Shown here piece after piece: positions 1-6,450 of a DNA stretch of 15,537 nucleotides. Positions within the stretch are counted from its first letter, which is position 1. Every line of letters begins with the position of its first letter. A model generated the notes under the pieces. It worked only from the letters and a program-made list of their open reading frames with translations. It searched no databases and was not told where the DNA came from. The translations under genes and the position numbers were made by a program. Source of the stretch: Halomonas halophila (GTDB taxonomy: Bacteria > Pseudomonadota > Gammaproteobacteria > Pseudomonadales > Halomonadaceae); contig DJIP01000070.1 of NCBI GenBank assembly GCA_002433675.1, positions 6,185 to 21,721 of the forward strand, given 5' to 3'.

Positions 1-28
1 AGCGCGAGGCCTGAATCAGGTCCCTTGC

Positions 29-57
29 CAGGCGGCGGCCTCCGGGGCCGCCGCCTG
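29..57. terminator. Strong GC hairpin, terminator-like
   Basis: A perfect 12-bp inverted repeat (left arm 29-40, right arm 46-57) surrounds the 5-base loop TCCGG. No T-run follows on either strand, so it is not a textbook intrinsic terminator. It sits just after a possible stop codon (TGA at 12-14, in frame with CGC GAG GCC), so it may mark the 3' end of an upstream gene that lies outside the window. The upstream gene cannot be identified from 14 bases. Confidence 0.5.
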
Positions 58-79
58 CCCATGGACATTCATCGCGGTT

Positions 80-87
80 TGTATACA
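80..87. promoter_or_regulatory. Candidate GntR/FCD operator upstream of the first regulator
   Basis: The perfect palindrome TGTATACA lies 34 bases before the start codon of the regulator at 122. TTGTATACAA-like palindromes are typical binding sites of GntR-family proteins, so autoregulation is the natural reading. A weak sigma70-like pair can be drawn around it (TTCATC at 68-73 and TGCAAT at 91-96, 17-base spacer), which would put the palindrome inside the spacer. The palindrome is seen directly; its role is inferred. Confidence 0.4.
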
Positions 88-121
88 GTGTGCAATAACA
101 TCCGATGGGCAGAGAGAGGCT

Positions 122-793
122 ATGGCGACTTTCAAGACACGCGCACAGTTCGTCGCGGATGACCTGCGCAGGCGTATCCTGGGCGGAGAGTTCCAGGGGG
201 GGACCCAGCTGCGCCAGGATGCCCTGGCAAAGGACTATGACGTCAGCCGTATTCCCGTGCGTGAGGCCCTCTTGACCCTGGAGTCCGAAGGGCTGGTCGA
301 GTTTCATGCCCACCGCGGTGCCTTTACCACCGAACTGTCGGTCGCCAAGATTCGCGAGCTGTTCGACCTGCGGGTGCTGCTCGAGACCTACGTCCTGCGC
401 CATGCCATCGGCGAGTTGACCGAAGAAGACCTGCTCGAGGCAGAGCGCATCCTCGAGAAGTACGACGATGCCCTGAACAGCGGCGGCGAGATCGATAACT
501 GGAGCGAGTACAATTTCGCCTTCCACCAGGCCCTCTATGCGCCGGCCAGGCTGCCCGAAACCCTGGCGTTGATCAGTCAGCTCAACACCAAGTCGGATCG
601 CTACATCCGCATGCAACTGCTCTACACCCAGGAGATCGAAAAGGCCGAGCGCGAACACCATGGACTGCTCGACCTCGCCCGCCAGGGCAAGGCCGACGAG
701 GCCTGCGAACTGCTCAAGCGCCATATCCAGGAAGCCTGCGAAGGCATCGTGACCCTGCTGGAAGAACGCGCCCAGCGCGGCGACGTCGACTAA
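122..793 (+). CDS. GntR-family transcriptional regulator, FadR/FCD subfamily
   Basis: A cytoplasmic DNA-binding regulator of 223 residues, the usual length for the family. Residues about 7-68 form the winged helix-turn-helix, with the recognition helix around SRIPVREAL (42-50). Residues about 76-212 form the all-helical FCD ligand domain. The likely metal/ligand set is N131, H135, H179 or H180, and H201 (in LKRHI), a normal FCD arrangement with Asn in place of the first Asp. The ATG at 122 follows a purine-rich GAGAGG site at the right distance. The next gene on the same strand is the FAD oxidoreductase at 1353, so this protein probably controls the oxidoreductase/NhaC-carrier pair, answering to its amino- or organic-acid substrate. 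The effector cannot be read from sequence. Family assignment is very safe; target and effector are inference. Confidence 0.93.
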   Translation: MATFKTRAQFVADDLRRRILGGEFQGGTQLRQDALAKDYDVSRIPVREALLTLESEGLVEFHAHRGAFTTELSVAKIRELFDLRVLLETYVLRHAIGELTEEDLLEAERILEKYDDALNSGGEIDNWSEYNFAFHQALYAPARLPETLALISQLNTKSDRYIRMQLLYTQEIEKAEREHHGLLDLARQGKADEACELLKRHIQEACEGIVTLLEERAQRGDVD

Positions 794-813
794 GGCGCGC
801 CATCCCTCTCCTG

Positions 814-836
814 GTCGACGCCCTGTGGGCGTCGAC
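814..836. terminator. Perfect hairpin just after the first regulator
   Basis: A 10-bp perfect inverted repeat (814-823 and 827-836, arms GTCGACGCCC/GGGCGTCGAC) closes on a 3-base TGT loop, 21 bases after the regulator's stop codon. The following bases (TCGTCTCG) are pyrimidine-rich but are not a T-run. It probably ends or stabilises the regulator mRNA and separates it from the repeat region. Confidence 0.5.
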
Positions 837-961
837 TCGTCTCGCGCCCTGGTGTCAACGCCATGGCCCCCTTATCGTCCTCGGGAGGGCCTGCCCGTCT
901 TGGCTGCCGCCTCCCCTGGCCTGTCAGCGCTGTTGTCGCCCCACCTAGATCCCACCCGGGT

Positions 962-1203
962 CGTGTTTTCCTGGCGCTCCGTCTGCTGAGCACCTTTCCT
1001 GCCCCCGACCACAGCGTGGCTTTCCAGGCGCTCCGCCCCCAGCGCGGCTTTCCAGGCGCCCCGAACCCGGCGCATTCCATTGAGCTCCAACCCCAGCGCG
1101 GCTTTCCAGGCGCTCCGCCCCCAGCGCATTCCTTTGCGCTCCGACCCCAGCGCGGCTTTCTAGGCGCTCCGCCCCCAGCGCGGCTTTTCATGCGCCCCGA
1201 ACC
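962..1203. repeat. Tandem array of about seven 26-28-base hairpin repeats
   Basis: Seven abutting units run from 1012 to 1203: 1012-1039, 1040-1067, 1068-1093, 1094-1121, 1122-1147, 1148-1175 and 1176-1203 (28, 28, 26, 28, 26, 28, 28 bases). Most begin CAGCGCGGCTTTCCAGGCGC and end in a C-rich stretch. Units 3 and 5 are a shorter variant in which GGCTTTCCAG is replaced by an ATTCC-containing loop, so 28+26 pairs give a 54-base higher-order period. In most units AGCGC pairs with a downstream GCGCT, leaving a small hairpin with a variable loop. Two decayed copies may precede the array (about 962-986 and 988-1011). Open frames cross it on both strands, but I do not consider them established genes. 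Function is unknown; a dispersed intergenic repeat family is the leading guess. Confidence 0.8.
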
Positions 1204-1286
1204 CTGCGGTCGTCCATGCACACCCTCAAAGCGTCGCCCCTGCAGACCGTCCCACCGGATAACGCCAACGTTGAATATCGCCGCTA

Positions 1287-1323
1287 TTGATCCAAAAGAG
1301 CAGCTATCTTATATTTTATACAA
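1287..1323 (+). promoter_or_regulatory. Promoter with overlapping GntR-like operator for the FAD oxidoreductase
   Basis: A -35-like TTGATC (1287-1292) and a -10-like TATATT (1310-1315) are separated by 17 bases, in the only AT-rich patch of an otherwise very GC-rich intergenic region. TTTTATACAA at 1314-1323 overlaps the -10 and differs at one base from TTGTATACAA; it resembles the palindrome at 80-87. This is the arrangement expected if the regulator at 122 represses the oxidoreductase gene. The elements are visible; promoter activity and binding are inferred. Confidence 0.5.
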
Positions 1324-1352
1324 TCGACAAAGACAACGAACAGAGGCAAATC

Positions 1353-2654
1353 ATGGGGTCACCTGGCTCGCGACAAGACCGCCAACCCGGCGACACGCGC
1401 ATTACCGTGATCGGTGCTGGCGTCATTGGCCTCGCCTGCGCACTGGAGCTACGCCGCCGGGGCTTCTCGGTGCAGGTACTGGATCGTCAGGCCCCCGGCA
1501 TGGGGGCGTCATACGGCAACGCCGGACACATGGCCACCGAACAGGTCTTTCCCATCGCCGACGCCTCGATCCTGACGCAGCTTCCCGCCATGCTGCGTGA
1601 CCCCATGGGGCCACTGCGACTGGACTGGCGCTACCTGCCCCGCGCCCTGCCCTGGTTCACCCGTCTGTTGCTGAACCTGCGCTCAGCCCCCTACGCCAGC
1701 AGCGTGTCCGGAATTCGCGCCCTCAACGAGGCCAGCCTGGACGCCTGGCGACAGCTGCTCGATTCGATCGACGGCCGCCATCTGATGAAGGAAGACGGCT
1801 CGCTGCTGGTCTATGAGCAGGACCAATCAAAGCCCCGGATCGACCAGCTGGCCGCCGCCATGTCGGCCCAGGGGGTAGCCCTCGAGTCCTGGTCGGGAGA
1901 CGCCATACGCGAGCTCGCGCCGTCCCTCTCGGCCAAGCTCCGTGGTGGCCTTTTCTTCCCCGCCACCGCTCATGTGGTCGACCCCGCCGCCATCACCGCT
2001 GCCCTGGTCGACGCCGCCCGCCAGGAAGGCGTTACCTTCGCCACGGCAGAGGTACGCACTGCCCGTGTCCATGGCCAGGGCCAGGGCGTCAGCCTCCAGA
2101 CCGATACGGGAGCGCTGGACTGTGAAAGGGTACTGCTGGCCTGCGGCGCCCACTCGGCGCCCTTGGCCGCCGAACTCACCGGTCGCCGGGTGCCACTGGA
2201 TACCGAGCGTGGCTATCACCTGATGCTTCCGGCAGAGCGACACCGGCTGCCGGTGGCGGTCACCTCGCTGGAGCGCCGTTTCATCATGACGCCGATGAGT
2301 GACGGCCTGCGCCTGGCCGGCACTGTCGAATTCGCCGGCCTCAAGCGCCCCCCCAACATGGCCCGCGCCTGGCAGCTCCAACGCCTGAGTCAGGGTCTGT
2401 TCGAGCACGACCTGGACGCCACCGATGCCAAGCCCTGGATGGGCTTTCGTCCCTCCCTTCCCGATTCGCTGCCGATCATCGACAGCGCCCGGGATGGCCG
2501 CGTGCTGCTGGCCTTCGGCCACCACCATCTGGGACTGACCCAGGCTGCCGTGACGGCAAAGCTTGTCGGGCGCCTGGCGACGGGGAAAACGGCCCCGGCA
2601 GCCGGCCCCCTGTCTCTCCCGCCACTATCGCCCTATCGGCTCGAGCGCTTCTGA
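1353..2654 (+). CDS. FAD-dependent oxidoreductase, D-amino-acid dehydrogenase (DadA)-like
   Basis: A 433-residue flavoenzyme of the DAO fold, expected to oxidise an amino or imino acid to the keto acid (or cyclic imine) and pass electrons to the respiratory chain. The FAD-binding Rossmann motif GAGVIG is at 21-26, with the ribose-binding acid at D44 and the DadA-like GASYGNAGH at 51-59. ERGYH is at 285-289 and the C-terminal FAD/substrate part carries GFRPSLPDSLP (364-374) and GHHHLGLT (389-396). The start at ATG 1353 follows AGAGG at 1342-1346; an in-frame start further upstream at 1287 would overlap the promoter. Fifty-six bases separate it from the carrier gene at 2711, so they form an operon. 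Substrate is uncertain: D-alanine-type amino acids, D-hydroxyproline and related compounds are all used by relatives. Confidence 0.88.
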   Translation: MGSPGSRQDRQPGDTRITVIGAGVIGLACALELRRRGFSVQVLDRQAPGMGASYGNAGHMATEQVFPIADASILTQLPAMLRDPMGPLRLDWRYLPRALPWFTRLLLNLRSAPYASSVSGIRALNEASLDAWRQLLDSIDGRHLMKEDGSLLVYEQDQSKPRIDQLAAAMSAQGVALESWSGDAIRELAPSLSAKLRGGLFFPATAHVVDPAAITAALVDAARQEGVTFATAEVRTARVHGQGQGVSLQTDTGALDCERVLLACGAHSAPLAAELTGRRVPLDTERGYHLMLPAERHRLPVAVTSLERRFIMTPMSDGLRLAGTVEFAGLKRPPNMARAWQLQRLSQGLFEHDLDATDAKPWMGFRPSLPDSLPIIDSARDGRVLLAFGHHHLGLTQAAVTAKLVGRLATGKTAPAAGPLSLPPLSPYRLERF

Positions 2655-2710
2655 GCATGACCGCTCGGCCCCTGCACCGCAGAACCCACAACAACACCAA
2701 AGGAGATCCC

Positions 2711-4147
2711 ATGACGTCGTCTTCCACCCCCATCCGCCTACCCGGCATGGCCGAGGTTCTGGCCGTCATGATCGGCTTCATCGCCATCATGTTCTTGAGC
2801 ATCAATGTCCTTGGCCTGCCCATCCAGCTTGCCCTGTTCGCCTCCTGGTTTCTGGTCATGGCGCTGGGCGTCAGGCTCAAGATTCGCTACGCCAGCATGC
2901 AGGAAGGACTGATCAACGGCATCCACAACGGCATGGAAGCCGTGCTGGTGCTGACCACCGTCGGTGCCCTGATCGGCACCTGGATCGCCGGTGGTATCGT
3001 GCCGAGCATCATCTACTACGGTCTGACGGTGATGGACCCGCAGATCTTCCTGTTTGCCGCCTTCATCATCTGTGCTCTCACCTCGCTGGCCACCGGTACC
3101 TCCTTCGGTACCGCAGGCACCGCCGGCGTCGCCATGATGGGCATCGGCCACAGCTTCGGCATTCCGCTGCCGCTGGTCGCCGGCGCCGTGATCTCCGGTG
3201 CCTACGTCGGCGACAAGATGTCGCCGCTGTCCGACACCACCGTAATGACCGCCTCGCTGTGCAAGGTCAACCTGATCGACCATATCCGCTCGATGATGCT
3301 GGTCAGTGCACCGGCGATCCTGATCGCCGGCGTGCTGTTCCTGGTGGTCGGCTTCTTCTATATCGACAGCGACGTCGACACCTCGCGAGCCACCGTCGCC
3401 ATGCAGGCGCTGGAGACTCACTTCACCATCAGCCCCTGGCTGTTGCTGCCGGCGGTGATCGTGATCGGCCTGCTGACGCGCCGATTCCCCGCCATCCCGG
3501 TGATCACCTTCGGCGCCGTGCTGGGCAGCATCTGCGCCTGGTGGGCCCAGGACGTGTCGCCGGTCGATGCCATTCGCATCGCCTATGACGGCAACGCCAT
3601 GGCCTCCGACGTGGAATTCCTCAATACCCTGCTCAATCGTGGCGGCATCCAGTCCATGCTCGGCGTGGTGGCGCTGATCCTTTTCGCCCTGGGCCTCGGT
3701 GGGCTGATGGACCGGGTCGGCATCCTCAAGTCAATCAGCAATGGATTCCTGCGCTGGGCCAACAACCCGGGCAGGCTGACGCTGTCGACCATGCTGGGTG
3801 GCTTCTTCGGCAACTTCTTCGGCGGCGCCGCCTACGTCTCGCTGATCACCGCCAGCACCATCACCGAGAAGAACTACGACGACCAGGGCATCGATCGTCG
3901 GGTGCTGTCGCGCAACGCCGAAGCCGGTGGCACCGTGACCACCCCGATGGTGCCCTGGACCGACGGCGGCGTGTTCATGGCCACCACCCTCGGCGTGTCC
4001 ACCATGGCCTACCTGCCCTTCCTCTGGTATCACATGCTGGTCATCGCCATCTCGCTGTTCTACGGCTACGCCAATATCGCCATCTGGCGCACGACGCCGT
4101 CCGCCGAGAAAGCGACTACCACCAGCGGCGAATATCAGACCACCTGA
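2711..4147 (+). CDS. NhaC-family Na+/H+ antiporter-like membrane carrier
   Basis: An inner-membrane protein of 478 residues with about 10-12 hydrophobic helices. The NhaC signature GDKMSPLSDTT is at 167-177, inside a conserved region of Gly/Thr-rich helices (about 120-180). The second half contains NPGRLTLSTMLGGFFGNFFGG (from about 352) and TPMVPWTDGG (411-420), where well-known NhaC members generally have PWN followed by T/S-C-G. The start ATG at 2711 follows AAGGAGAT at the correct distance; an upstream in-frame ATG at 2657 has no such site. Family members include Na+/H+ antiporters and the malate/lactate exchanger MleN, so ion-coupled transport of an organic substrate is possible. The tight link to an amino-acid-dehydrogenase-like gene makes substrate uptake as likely as pH or Na+ homeostasis. 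The family call is firm; the substrate is open. Confidence 0.9.
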   Translation: MTSSSTPIRLPGMAEVLAVMIGFIAIMFLSINVLGLPIQLALFASWFLVMALGVRLKIRYASMQEGLINGIHNGMEAVLVLTTVGALIGTWIAGGIVPSIIYYGLTVMDPQIFLFAAFIICALTSLATGTSFGTAGTAGVAMMGIGHSFGIPLPLVAGAVISGAYVGDKMSPLSDTTVMTASLCKVNLIDHIRSMMLVSAPAILIAGVLFLVVGFFYIDSDVDTSRATVAMQALETHFTISPWLLLPAVIVIGLLTRRFPAIPVITFGAVLGSICAWWAQDVSPVDAIRIAYDGNAMASDVEFLNTLLNRGGIQSMLGVVALILFALGLGGLMDRVGILKSISNGFLRWANNPGRLTLSTMLGGFFGNFFGGAAYVSLITASTITEKNYDDQGIDRRVLSRNAEAGGTVTTPMVPWTDGGVFMATTLGVSTMAYLPFLWYHMLVIAISLFYGYANIAIWRTTPSAEKATTTSGEYQTT

Positions 4148-4171
4148 CGAGCCTCGCATAGCAGGCAACCC

Positions 4172-4208
4172 AAAGACCCCGCTCGCCTTCACGGTAAGCG
4201 GGGGCTTT
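4172..4208. terminator. Intrinsic terminator after the NhaC-family gene
   Basis: AAAGACCCCGCTC and AAGCGGGGGCTTT can pair over 11 of 13 positions around an 11-base loop, starting 24 bases after the stop codon. The A-rich left flank and T-containing right end are typical of bidirectional gammaproteobacterial terminators, although the T-run is short. It also faces the convergent regulator gene at 4391-5098. Confidence 0.75.
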
Positions 4209-4327
4209 AGCTTGTCGCGGGGCTTGGCAGACGCGCCCCAGACTCGTCCACCGGTCGAGGCATCCAAGCCTGGTTCGTGCAACACGCTGTTCCTGTCCGG
4301 CCTTCTCCCCATGGCCGCGTGCCAAGG

Positions 4328-4375
4328 GCGGCCGCCGCTGGTGGCCGCGCAGGTTCAGCCAAACGGCAAGCTGAA
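4328..4375 (-). terminator. Weak hairpins downstream of the second regulator
   Basis: In the 182-base gap between the terminator at 4172-4208 and the end of the regulator at 4391 there are two modest inverted repeats: TTCAGC/GCTGAA (4354-4359 and 4370-4375) and GCGGCC/GGCCGC (4328-4333 and 4343-4348). Read on the minus strand they come directly after the regulator stop codon, but neither is followed by a T-run. They may help end that transcript. I see nothing else in this gap. Confidence 0.25.
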
Positions 4376-4390
4376 GACGCCAAACGTGGA

Positions 4391-5098
4391 TCAGCGTCCT
4401 TCTGTACCTTCCAGATAGGTCAGGGTCGTCTCCCAGCTTTGGCTACTGACCTCAATCGCGGCACTGACGGCCGTCTCGTCGCCCGCTTGGAAAGCCGCGT
4501 AGATCGCCTTGTGGTCCTTGAGCGCCACCTCCGGCAGGGTCTGCATCGACGTCTCGAGACCAGCCTCGACCAGTTGAATCAGGGTCTCGCCGACGCGAAT
4601 CGTCATGGGGTTGTGAGTGGCGGCCAGGATCGCGCGATGAAAGGCCGTATCGTGGCAAGCGGTCTGCTCGTCATTGGCAATGGCCGCCTCGAGCGCGTCA
4701 ATGGCAGCGCCAATCGCCTGATGATCCTCGGGCGTGGCATTGTCCATTGCCTGCAGCGTGTAGGCGGGCTCGAACATCTTGCGAAACTCCAGCACGTCAC
4801 GGGTCATGCCTCTGGCCAGGATCATGCCAAATGCCATCGGATCGACCAGCGGTTCCCCGGGCTCCTTGCGGATCAGCGTCCCCTGCCCACGCTTGACCTC
4901 GACGATGCCGATCGCCTGCAGCATCTTGATCGCTTCGCGCACACTGGACTTGCCGATCCCCAGGCTATGGGTCAATTCCGTCTCCGAGGGCAGATAGTCT
5001 CCCGGCTTCAGCTCACCGGTGATCAGCGCCGTCTTGATGCGCTCGAGCAGTTGCACTGCGACCGACTGGCGGTCGATTGAACTCCCGAAGAGGTCCAT
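4391..5098 (-). CDS. GntR-family transcriptional regulator, FadR/FCD subfamily (second)
   Basis: A 235-residue DNA-binding protein, divergent from the asparaginase/TRAP genes and so their probable regulator. The winged helix-turn-helix covers about 9-78, with LPSETELTHSLGIGKSSVRE (36-55) as the helix-turn-helix core. The FCD domain covers about 100-228, with D150, H154 and H196 as probable ligands. The last FCD histidine, usually in an MRxH-like position of the final helix, is not obvious here (AAIEVSSQSW at 213-222), so metal use may differ. Two starts are possible: ATG at 5104 or ATG at 5098. The latter has AAGG with a better spacing (9 bases against 3) and gives MDLFGSS at the N-terminus. 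It shares no close sequence with the regulator at 122 beyond family features. The effector is unknown; an imported amide, amino acid or dicarboxylate-like compound fits the context. Confidence 0.92.
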   Translation of the reverse strand: MDLFGSSIDRQSVAVQLLERIKTALITGELKPGDYLPSETELTHSLGIGKSSVREAIKMLQAIGIVEVKRGQGTLIRKEPGEPLVDPMAFGMILARGMTRDVLEFRKMFEPAYTLQAMDNATPEDHQAIGAAIDALEAAIANDEQTACHDTAFHRAILAATHNPMTIRVGETLIQLVEAGLETSMQTLPEVALKDHKAIYAAFQAGDETAVSAAIEVSSQSWETTLTYLEGTEGR

Positions 5099-5266
5099 TG
5101 GCATTATCCTTGTTGATGCGTTTCGAACTTGGCGTGGCGCGGCCGGGTAACACGTCAAAAGCGCTCAGCGACAGAAAATATCCCACCAACCTGCGCATCG
5201 ACATACGACGGCCGCGACGAAAACCTATTTTTATCGGCTTTATCATTACTTTTTGAGCGCCAGGAC

Positions 5267-5317
5267 TTGCCTGGACAGCCGCGATCAGTCTAGCATGACG
5301 ACAGACATCAGATGTCT
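5267..5317 (+). promoter_or_regulatory. Asparaginase promoter with 15-bp palindromic operator
   Basis: TTGCCT (5267-5272) and TAGCAT (5291-5296), 18 bases apart, form a plausible sigma70 promoter for the plus-strand genes. AGACATC-A-GATGTCT at 5303-5317 is a perfect 15-bp inverted repeat around one central base. It begins where transcription would start, an ideal position for repression by the divergent FCD regulator. The rest of the 5099-5343 intergenic region is AT-rich around 5220-5260; a promoter for the minus-strand regulator must lie there, but I cannot pick it with confidence. Confidence 0.5.
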
Positions 5318-5343
5318 TATGACAACAACAACGAGACGCAACC

Positions 5344-6336
5344 ATGTCCTCCCCACCCCGTATTCTGGTGATGACCACCGGAGGCACCATTGCCAGTGCC
5401 CTGGATAGCTCCGGACGTAGCCTATCGGGTGCGCTCCCCGGCGACGCCTTGATAAAAAACGTCGCCCTACCCGAAACGCTCCGCGCTCGCGTCGACGTCA
5501 TCTCGGTCCTGCAAAAGCCGAGCAACGCCATTTCCCGCGCCGACCTGGTAGCACTGCGCGAGCAGTGTCTGGACGCCATGGCCGACCCAGGCGTGCAAGG
5601 TATCGTGATCACCCACGGTACCGATACCCTGGAAGACACCGCATTCTTCCTCGATCTGACCCTGCCCTCACACAAGTCAGTCGTGATCACCGGCTCCCAG
5701 CGCCCGCCACACCAGGCAGGGACGGACGCTTTCACCAATCTGGGCGACGCCATCCGAGTGGCCGCCGCAGAGCAGGCACGCGGACTGGGCACACTGGTCG
5801 TGTTCAACCAGTCGTTGTTCGCGGCCCGGCAGGTACGCAAGGTCTCGACCTATCAACTGGACGGCTTCGCCGCTCCGGCCGCAGGCCCCGTTGGCCAGGT
5901 GGATGGAGAGAACCTCCTCCTGTTGCAGCGCCCCGTCGATCACCAGGTGTTCGAGTTGCCTTCGCAGGCGCAACTTCCCCGCGTCGACATCGTACCGGCC
6001 TACCTTGACGCCAGCCCCGCACTGCTCGAATGCGCCATCGACAATGGCGCCGCCGGCATCGTCATCGACGCCTTGGGTAGAGGGCATGTTCCTCCCGACT
6101 GGATGCCGGCTGTTCGTGATGCCACCTCGCAAGGATTTCCTGTACTGGTCACGAGTAGTTGCCTGTCAGGCCCGCTCCACCAGAGCTACGAATTCTCGGG
6201 AAGCCTTGTCGATCTGTGTCAGGCAGGCGTACTGCCGGTCAGTGGACTTGGCGCACGCAAGGCGCGAATCGCCCTGTCGGTATTGCTGGCCAGCGACACT
6301 CCACCGGCCGCAGCACTCGATGCACTGACCCATTGA
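5344..6336 (+). CDS. L-asparaginase (asparaginase/glutaminase family), cytoplasmic
   Basis: A 330-residue amidohydrolase that should split L-asparagine, or a related side-chain amide, into aspartate and ammonia. The first catalytic motif TTGGTIAS is at 11-18, with nucleophile T15. The second motif THGTDTLEDTAFF is at 90-102, with T93 and D94. K166, in VRKVST, matches the catalytic lysine. There is no signal peptide, so it is cytoplasmic, unlike periplasmic AnsB. The mobile active-site loop after the first motif (16-49) contains no tyrosine, although the classical E. coli enzyme uses Tyr25 there; other family branches also lack it. The start ATG at 5344 has only a weak GAG ribosome site. It is the first gene of the run toward the TRAP genes and amidohydrolase, so the true substrate may be an asparagine derivative produced by that pathway. 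Confidence 0.92.
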   Translation: MSSPPRILVMTTGGTIASALDSSGRSLSGALPGDALIKNVALPETLRARVDVISVLQKPSNAISRADLVALREQCLDAMADPGVQGIVITHGTDTLEDTAFFLDLTLPSHKSVVITGSQRPPHQAGTDAFTNLGDAIRVAAAEQARGLGTLVVFNQSLFAARQVRKVSTYQLDGFAAPAAGPVGQVDGENLLLLQRPVDHQVFELPSQAQLPRVDIVPAYLDASPALLECAIDNGAAGIVIDALGRGHVPPDWMPAVRDATSQGFPVLVTSSCLSGPLHQSYEFSGSLVDLCQAGVLPVSGLGARKARIALSVLLASDTPPAAALDALTH

Positions 6337-6369
6337 ATCGCAGTACCAGACCGTTCTCAGCCATCCCCG

Positions 6370-6431
6370 ATGGTGCTCCACCATTTTCATCGCGTTGTAC
6401 CGACCACAACAACAACCCCGACAACAACCAC
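6370..6431 (+). promoter_or_regulatory. Intercistronic hairpin and CAACAA-rich leader before dctP
   Basis: Between the asparaginase stop and dctP, ATGGTG-CTC-CACCAT (6370-6384) is a perfect 6-bp hairpin running into four Ts (6384-6387). It could act as a weak attenuator or 3' end, allowing different levels of enzyme and binding protein. It is followed by an unstructured leader rich in CAACAA (6405-6416 and 6421-6431), then AAGGAA before the dctP start. A separate dctP promoter cannot be excluded. Confidence 0.35.
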
Positions 6432-6450
6432 GATAAAAAAGGAATCCTCC

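Noticed and set aside
1012..1203. CRISPR array
   Set aside because: The units abut with no unique spacers and differ internally, and no cas genes are present; this is a tandem repeat.
863..1600. Plus-strand 245-residue open frame across the repeats and into the FAD oxidoreductase
   Set aside because: It overlaps the well-supported oxidoreductase gene in another frame for about 250 bases, has repeat-driven composition and resembles no family.
4172..4390. Small gene or RNA between the NhaC-family carrier and the second regulator
   Set aside because: Only a terminator and weak hairpins are visible; the short frames there have no ribosome site or recognisable product.
4277..5080. Plus-strand 267-residue open frame opposite the second regulator
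   Set aside because: It is the mirror of a clear FCD regulator in GC-rich DNA; low-complexity His/Gln/Arg composition and no domain.
5161..5260. GCGCTCA / TGAGCGC pair flanking an AT-rich 90 bases as transposon or attachment ends
   Set aside because: Only 7 bp long, no target duplication and no transposase or integrase; the AT-richness is explained by divergent promoters.
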